Shown here: in pieces, positions 59,091-64,000 of the stretch
Layout: each line of letters begins with the position of its first letter
How positions within the stretch are numbered: position 1 is the first letter of the stretch
Assembly (NCBI GenBank): GCA_030704615.1
Contig: CM060732.1
Span: forward strand, 32,717,053-32,781,052
DNA: 64,000 nucleotides
Origin: Takakia lepidozioides
Lineage: Eukaryota > Streptophyta > Takakiopsida > Takakiales > Takakiaceae
Direction: 5' to 3'
Notes under the pieces: model-generated
The model's input: only the letters and a program-made list of their open reading frames with translations
Databases searched by the model: none
Told to the model about the DNA's origin: nothing
Translations under genes and position numbers: made by a program

Positions 59091-61560
59091 CTTGAACATC
59101 ATAGCCACTGTTGAAGAAGGTATGGTATATGTTTCATTGATTTGCTGGTATTTATTTTATAATTTTTAAAGTAGTCTTCTCATCACATCTTCTTATGATG
59201 TCTTCATTGTACAATCTGATGTAGGTCAACAACTTCAACAAATAGGTCTGGGTCACAGAGATCACAACTCGTCGTCTAAGAGTTGTGTCCTTCAAGATTC
59301 ACCGTATGACAATAGAATTGACTTCATACACTATCAAGAGTCTAAATTTTTGAAGGTGTTGTTTTTGTCCAACAATGCTATTCAATGCAAATTCACACAA
59401 TTTGTCTCTCGCACTCAGTCTTGTCGTCTGTTGCACTCAATTTTATTGCGAGCGTCTAGATTTACGGAGAGACAAAGATTGTAGGAGAGGCGGACAGGCA
59501 GAGATGGAACAGGTGAGGGTTTTGTGGGATTCATTCTAGAAGATAGAATATAGAGAGAAGATGTTTGCTGCAACGCCATATGCATAGAGACTGACACTGA
59601 TTACTCCATAGCCTAGGCAAATACAACCATCCCGTCCTATAGAGGTTTCTTTCTCCATGAAAAGAACCCATGACACTTTGTAAGAAAGCACGGCGATACT
59701 CTTCATTTCTGTTGCATAGTTTGTAACCCCCATAGTAGACTTCATCACTAGAATCACAACAAAACTGTCACTCGGTAAATAGAAAAAACTGCAGATTGTA
59801 CAACATCCTACTCATGACAAACAAAATAATACACTTCAGACTCATATCATCATATATAATAATGGACTGTTGAATGAGAGGAATATTCACTTCAGATCAA
59901 AAGTGTTGGTACATGTTGTCATATATTTTGTCATATTGTCATCTATCTCTGAGCTAATGAGCTAATGAGCATGGACAGCAGTTGATTGTTTTCAAAAAGA
60001 ATTTAAGGTTGAAATATTGCGAAAAATCGCTAGAAAAACAAATACAGCCTCATTGCCATGCAGCTTGTCAGTGACAAAACTCAGAGCTCATGACTGCAGA
60101 GCCAACTGCCCTCTTCCTCTCCCTTGCAATGGCGCACAGACTCTGCACCTCACTGCTCTAACACAAAACCTTTGCCTCCACCACCTTTGCAATTTTCTAA
60201 TCCACCGTCCTTTGATCGGGCAAATTTGCTGGCATCTTCCTCTCCTTTGCAATGGGGCAGACCGCACCACTCAACCACAAAGTTAGGAATAATTTGCACA
60301 CATCTTACACTAGGTTAAGAATCCTCCGATTGAAATCTATTGATTTTATTCACTAATCCATACTGAAACGACTGTTTAAAGTAGATGAATATGTTGATAC
60401 TTGTAGACCTATGAGCAACTTACAAGTGTTTGCTCTCTCACAGACACTTTTGAACCTGACATTATGATCTGTAAGCTTTTGATCAGATCCAATCTTTCAT
60501 AACCAAGCGCCGTAAGCGGGTATGAAATTGCTTCTCTCCATTCTCCAAAGGAATGTCCTCTATGCAAAACAATTTCCACAAAATGTATGAGGGTGAAAGG
60601 GCTCTGTTGGTGCCGGTGCTAGCTTTGTTTTCTGTAGTAGAAAGAGTTATTTGCAATCAGTTCATTTCAATAACATTGAGAAAAAAAATCACCCACATAT
60701 AGGTCAATAAATGTAGAAGACCGAGCAGTGCTCATACCTGCATGTGTTCATTCTGAGTCCCCCATACTTCCGCGTTCGTAGGAACACAATTGGCATTGGT
60801 ATTCGATTTGGTTTTTGCAACCAAATCATGCACCTCAAAACCTCTGTAGAATCAATTGCAACATGGGTAAATCATACATGCAAAAATGTAAAAGAACGAA
60901 GAGCCGTCACCTTCATAATTTGTTTGGGGGGCAACATCATCGTCGTAGTCGTCACTATCAAAGAGGATTCATCTTTGCATGTTTACTTTTGTTTTTCTTT
61001 TAATTTATAAACACATGCTCCGATTGCAATATTGGCTGTCACATGCATTTATTGGCGGTCCCATATGTATTTGTTTTTTAGTTCTTTTAATACAATAAAA
61101 TTTAATCCCCTTTCTAAAGGTGGAATTGACAGACTTCGGTACTCTGAGCAAGGCCTTTTCTATCCGATTTGCTTCAAGAGCATGATTCCTGGAGAGGTCT
61201 TGGCTAATGTCTGAAGTTTAGAGAGACGTTTACTGGTCGCTTTGAGGTACTTGGCCTCATGACAAGTTTGCATGGTTTATATGCAGCGGAAGGAATGTAA
61301 CTGACAGACACTTTGCGCAGAGGGCATTGGAGCAATGAATTGCCAAAACTTGTTCGCGTGTTCCTTGGTTCCTTAGCACAAATTGTGCAATCTTGCATGG
61401 ACCACAAACATACAATATATGTTAGAGACACATCTTTCGTCTTCACAAGGTTATTCTGCAGGCCGTGCAGTTCCAAGTCCTCAAAAGAATGTGGAAAAAA
61501 TATTTCTCTCCAAGTACTCGTCTCATTGGCAAGCTGACTCCTCTCTCTCTCTCTCTCTCT
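59091..61560. other. AT-rich intergenic region
   Basis: No gene recognised. Frames at 59536-59757 (minus) and 60017-60286 (plus) resemble nothing known; 60105-60260 contains imperfect repeats of 'cctttgcaatggggcaga' type. A CT microsatellite is at about 61543-61563. Confidence 0.35.
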
Positions 61561-61565
61561 CTCGG

Positions 61566-61750
61566 ATTACGCATCTGCTGTGTGGGTCAACAACTCCAAC
61601 CATGCTAAATCCCTAGAATGCATTCAGTCCGCGGTGCTTAAAGAAAGCATGTTGGCTTGCTCTAGAACTGCTAATGTGGCTGTTTGGGGTGAGTTTGGCA
61701 TACCTCCGTTAGGCTCTCGACGTGATGCATTCTAGGTCAAATGGTGGGTT
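61566..61750 (+). mobile_element. LINE scrap related to the element at 5.7-7.1 kb
   Basis: The frame reads SAVWVNNSNHAKSLECIQSA then LKESMLACSRTANVAVWGEF, aligning with the RT C-terminal region of the LINE in synthetase intron 6 (6145-6330). A TAG near 61733 and abrupt ends on both sides show that it is a short dead fragment. Confidence 0.8.
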
Positions 61751-62164
61751 TAGTTGAATGGCATTGCAAAATGGCATATAGAGAATAGAAGTGACAAAGT
61801 GACAAGCTCAAAATTCTTTTCTTCTCTAGTGTTACGCATAACATCAATGTACAAAAAATCTTTAAGGTGATTGCAGCAAAAAAATTCGATCTGCCTTGTA
61901 TCATCATAAAGAACCACACTTTGGGAGAAATGATCATTGATTACTGAATTATTGGCACAGATTTGTATATTAGTTTGTATATGCGAAAGCATTTGATGTC
62001 ATAATGACATTTGCAACTTTTTAACGCGACACTTGCTCTCACAGTTCTTTGCAAATAGTTAGGGTGACTTTAGCTTTGGGGTAAAGTGTATATCTTTCAG
62101 ATGGTTCACAAAGTTACACTGCAAAGATGTCCTAATTTGCTTGGAGACCTGATGTGGGTAGTTA

Positions 62165-62624
62165 GAGCATCCCCACCCTTCTCACTGAAATGGCCCCTCT
62201 ATGCTTATTTTGAGAAGGTTGGTTCAGGAGTCTTGAAAGGTGTGTGACGGAGTTTGCTGCTCGTAGCCACACCCTTGCCCCTCGTTATGCCCCACTATCC
62301 AATGTCCCCGTCTTGCTGGAGTTCCCATCGACGTTCTCATACACTCTGACACGCTTCTCACAAGCTTCTCACATACTTCCCACATACTTCTCATAAGCGC
62401 CAGCACGCTCTGACATATCCATGGTCAGGACGACTCAGTTGTGGGACGGGTTCAGGACGCTAAATATTGTGCACATATTCAGTGAAAAAGAGGCAGTTCA
62501 GTGTCCGCTCTTAACGGCGTATACAGTAGCGGGGCAAGGGTGTGGTACGTTTGGAGGCAAATTTGAACCTGTATACGAGAAGTACGGGTGCAGGGGTCCA
62601 TAGAGGCGTAGAGTGGGGATGCTC
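62165..62624. mobile_element. Harbinger/Tourist-type MITE 1
   Basis: 460 bp with terminal inverted repeats GAGCATCCCCAC at the left and its complement GTGGGGATGCTC at the right. It is flanked by TTA at 62162-62164 and 62625-62627, the 3-bp target duplication of PIF/Harbinger elements. No coding capacity. Confidence 0.8.
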
Positions 62625-62627
62625 TTA

Positions 62628-63027
62628 GAGTATCTCCACGGTGAGCACGGCGCGTCAAACGTTATATACACTGGTTACAGGGGCGACGGTATTTTTTATC
62701 ATGACTGGTTGGTTGACACGCCACAGTTGGGAAGGTAGGAGACCCGGCAGAGATAGCCTCAAGGCAGGCCCGCCGCTCGATCACAATCTTGGCGCGTTGA
62801 CCGATGACATCATATCTCATTAACTCACAAATAACTCACAAACTTAATGTAGAGTGGTTGGCAGGGTCCGGTATGATTGGCAAAAGTGCGGGGTGGGAGA
62901 CAAATTTAAGGCGGGCCCGGCAGCAATTCTACATGGCCAACCGTGGAGCAAGCCGCGCTACTTTTTTGGACCCCGCGCCTTCAGATTGTCGTTTTGGGGC
63001 AAGTGTCGTGGCACCGTGGAGATGCTC
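62628..63027. mobile_element. Harbinger/Tourist-type MITE 2
   Basis: 400 bp with termini GAGTATCTCCACGGTG and CACCGTGGAGATGCTC (15 of 16 bases complementary), flanked by TTA at 62625-62627 and 63028-63030. It abuts MITE 1 and shares the middle TTA with it. Non-coding. Confidence 0.82.
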
Positions 63028-63559
63028 TTACATTCTTATGTTGGTTCTCACCTTCAAAGTTATTTAAACATGATAGTCGAGAGCGGGGATTATACATTGT
63101 GGTATACACACTCAGTCAAATGATATCAAACCATGGCACCAGGATCTGGGAAAATGTAATCACAGAAAAGATGTTGGGACACCTACAAATACAGTCTATT
63201 TTGAAAAAAAAATGGACAAAAGCCCTAAAATATGCCATATCCAGCAGTGGCGCGGTAAACAAACACGCCAACGGCATTATGCCAGCCCATTTCGGCCCGG
63301 AGATCGTTTAATACCATGGCAGCTAGTGTGAAGGCCAGCAACATGGCAACCTCCCATGACAAACCCCTTCCTCTCGCTGACGACGTCCTATGTGGCGCCT
63401 CGACGATGTCGTGCTTTTGTCGGCCGTCGTCCCTGTTCGCGCCAAAACCGTTTGCTCCATACTACCTTCATCGCAGCGTACTCTTTCGTACACAAGTAGA
63501 CCTTGATATACAGACACTCCGCGCAAATAGATACTTGGGACTAGGTTCTGTGGACACTA

Positions 63560-64000
63560 CTATGGCTGATGCTTTTCCAGAGCTTCTCTTGTGGACCAGA
63601 TTGAGACCAATCTATTTGGCGATGAATCAGATGATGAGCTCTTCATGGACTTGCTTCTTAACCAAATGCAGGATAACTTGGAAGAAAAAGAAGAAGAGCT
63701 TGTCCCCAAGTAAAGTGGTTCCAAACTTGACAGATTACACAGTTTGAAGAAAGATAGGGTTGATGGGCATGAGAGGATTATAAGATATTATTTTTGCAAA
63801 AAACCAGTCTATGGCGAGAGGTTTTTCAGACGCCGTTTCAGGATAAAGATGTCTTTGTTTATGAGGATTGTGGATGCAGTAGTGGCTTATGATGTCTATT
63901 TATTGCAGAAGCCTAATGTTGTAGGTTTGATTGGGTTGTCAAACATTCAGAAATGCATTGTTGCATTGCGAATGCTTGTTTATGGAGTGGGGGCTGATGC
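63560..64000 (+). pseudogene. PIF/Harbinger (ALP1/HARBI1-like) transposase, N-terminal part, runs off window
   Basis: From about 63609 one frame reads NLFGDESDDELFMDLLLNQM and NLEEKEEELVPK, then TAA at about 63710, and continues KKDRVDGHERIIRYYFCKKP, VYGERFFRRRFRIKMSLFMR, IVDAVVAYDVYLLQKPNVVG and IQKCIVALRMLVYGVGAD to the window edge. This is the N-terminal region of plant ALP1-like/HARBI1 proteins (HERI-x-x-YF, FRRRFRM, LSxxQKCxxALRMLAYG), which derive from PIF/Harbinger transposases. The catalytic DDE part lies outside the window. The in-frame TAA suggests a damaged transposon copy unless the true start is downstream of it. The left boundary is unclear. Confidence 0.75.

Noticed and set aside
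59536-59757. Minus-strand 73-codon frame with hydrophobic stretches
   Set aside because: No recognisable domain; it sits in AT-rich DNA where such frames arise by chance.

Overview
The window is nuclear DNA of a land plant, most plausibly a seedless one (fern, lycophyte or bryophyte). Evidence: intron-rich genes with GT-AG junctions; a plant-type tyrosylprotein sulfotransferase; a plant DDX41/RH35-type helicase with a C-terminal zinc knuckle; many PLS-like pentatricopeptide (PPR) relics; and plant transposons (Ty3/gypsy chromovirus, TRIM, LINE, CACTA-like, PIF/Harbinger). The species cannot be named from sequence alone. All gene models were assembled by hand from splice sites, reading frame and family knowledge.

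Layout. 0.5-3 kb: a three-exon thioredoxin-like gene (minus strand) between leucine-rich-repeat relics. 3.4-12.9 kb: a 23-exon cysteinyl-tRNA synthetase of the long eukaryotic type, with a 5'-truncated LINE in intron 6. 14.6-15.8 kb: a decayed nitrilase-like gene. 16.1-18.2 kb: the 3' end of a chromodomain Ty3/gypsy element. 19.4-21.8 kb: a DDX41/RH35 helicase gene broken by two in-frame stops and a 365-bp TRIM whose LTRs each carry a tRNA-like Pol III promoter. 24.5-25 kb: a small complex I subunit gene and a tRNA-Arg(ACG). 25.3-36.3 kb: a large Ty3/gypsy element. 38.7 kb: a CACTA-like end. 39.3-44.9 kb: a cluster of rearranged PPR pseudogenes in two opposed orientations. 45.0-46.2 kb: a second fragment of the large gypsy element. 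46.9 kb: a lone CCCH zinc-finger exon. 48.5-54.3 kb: an apparently intact ten-exon tyrosylprotein sulfotransferase. 55.9-56.5 kb: a theta-class glutathione S-transferase fragment. 56.5-62 kb: AT-rich DNA with a dead protein kinase and a second LINE scrap. 62.2-64 kb: two adjacent Harbinger-type MITEs, then the N-terminal part of a PIF/Harbinger (ALP1/HARBI1-like) transposase that runs off the window.

Most notable: the 25-36 kb gypsy element carries, between protease and reverse transcriptase, a cytosine-5 DNA methyltransferase domain of DNMT3-like, non-permuted motif order, and it ends with a PHD finger after the integrase. A second copy at 45-46 kb keeps the catalytic PCQ motif and an open frame through the rest of the methyltransferase. 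Both copies carry a stop codon at the same place between methyltransferase and RT. The LTRs of the main copy are arranged as a circular permutation whose outer ends lie at a palindrome inside the LTR and are flanked by a 5-bp direct repeat, as expected if a circular DNA form had integrated.

Likely working genes: the thioredoxin-like gene, cysteinyl-tRNA synthetase, complex I subunit, tRNA-Arg and tyrosylprotein sulfotransferase. They belong to unrelated pathways and form no operon-like unit. The rest is mobile DNA or relics.
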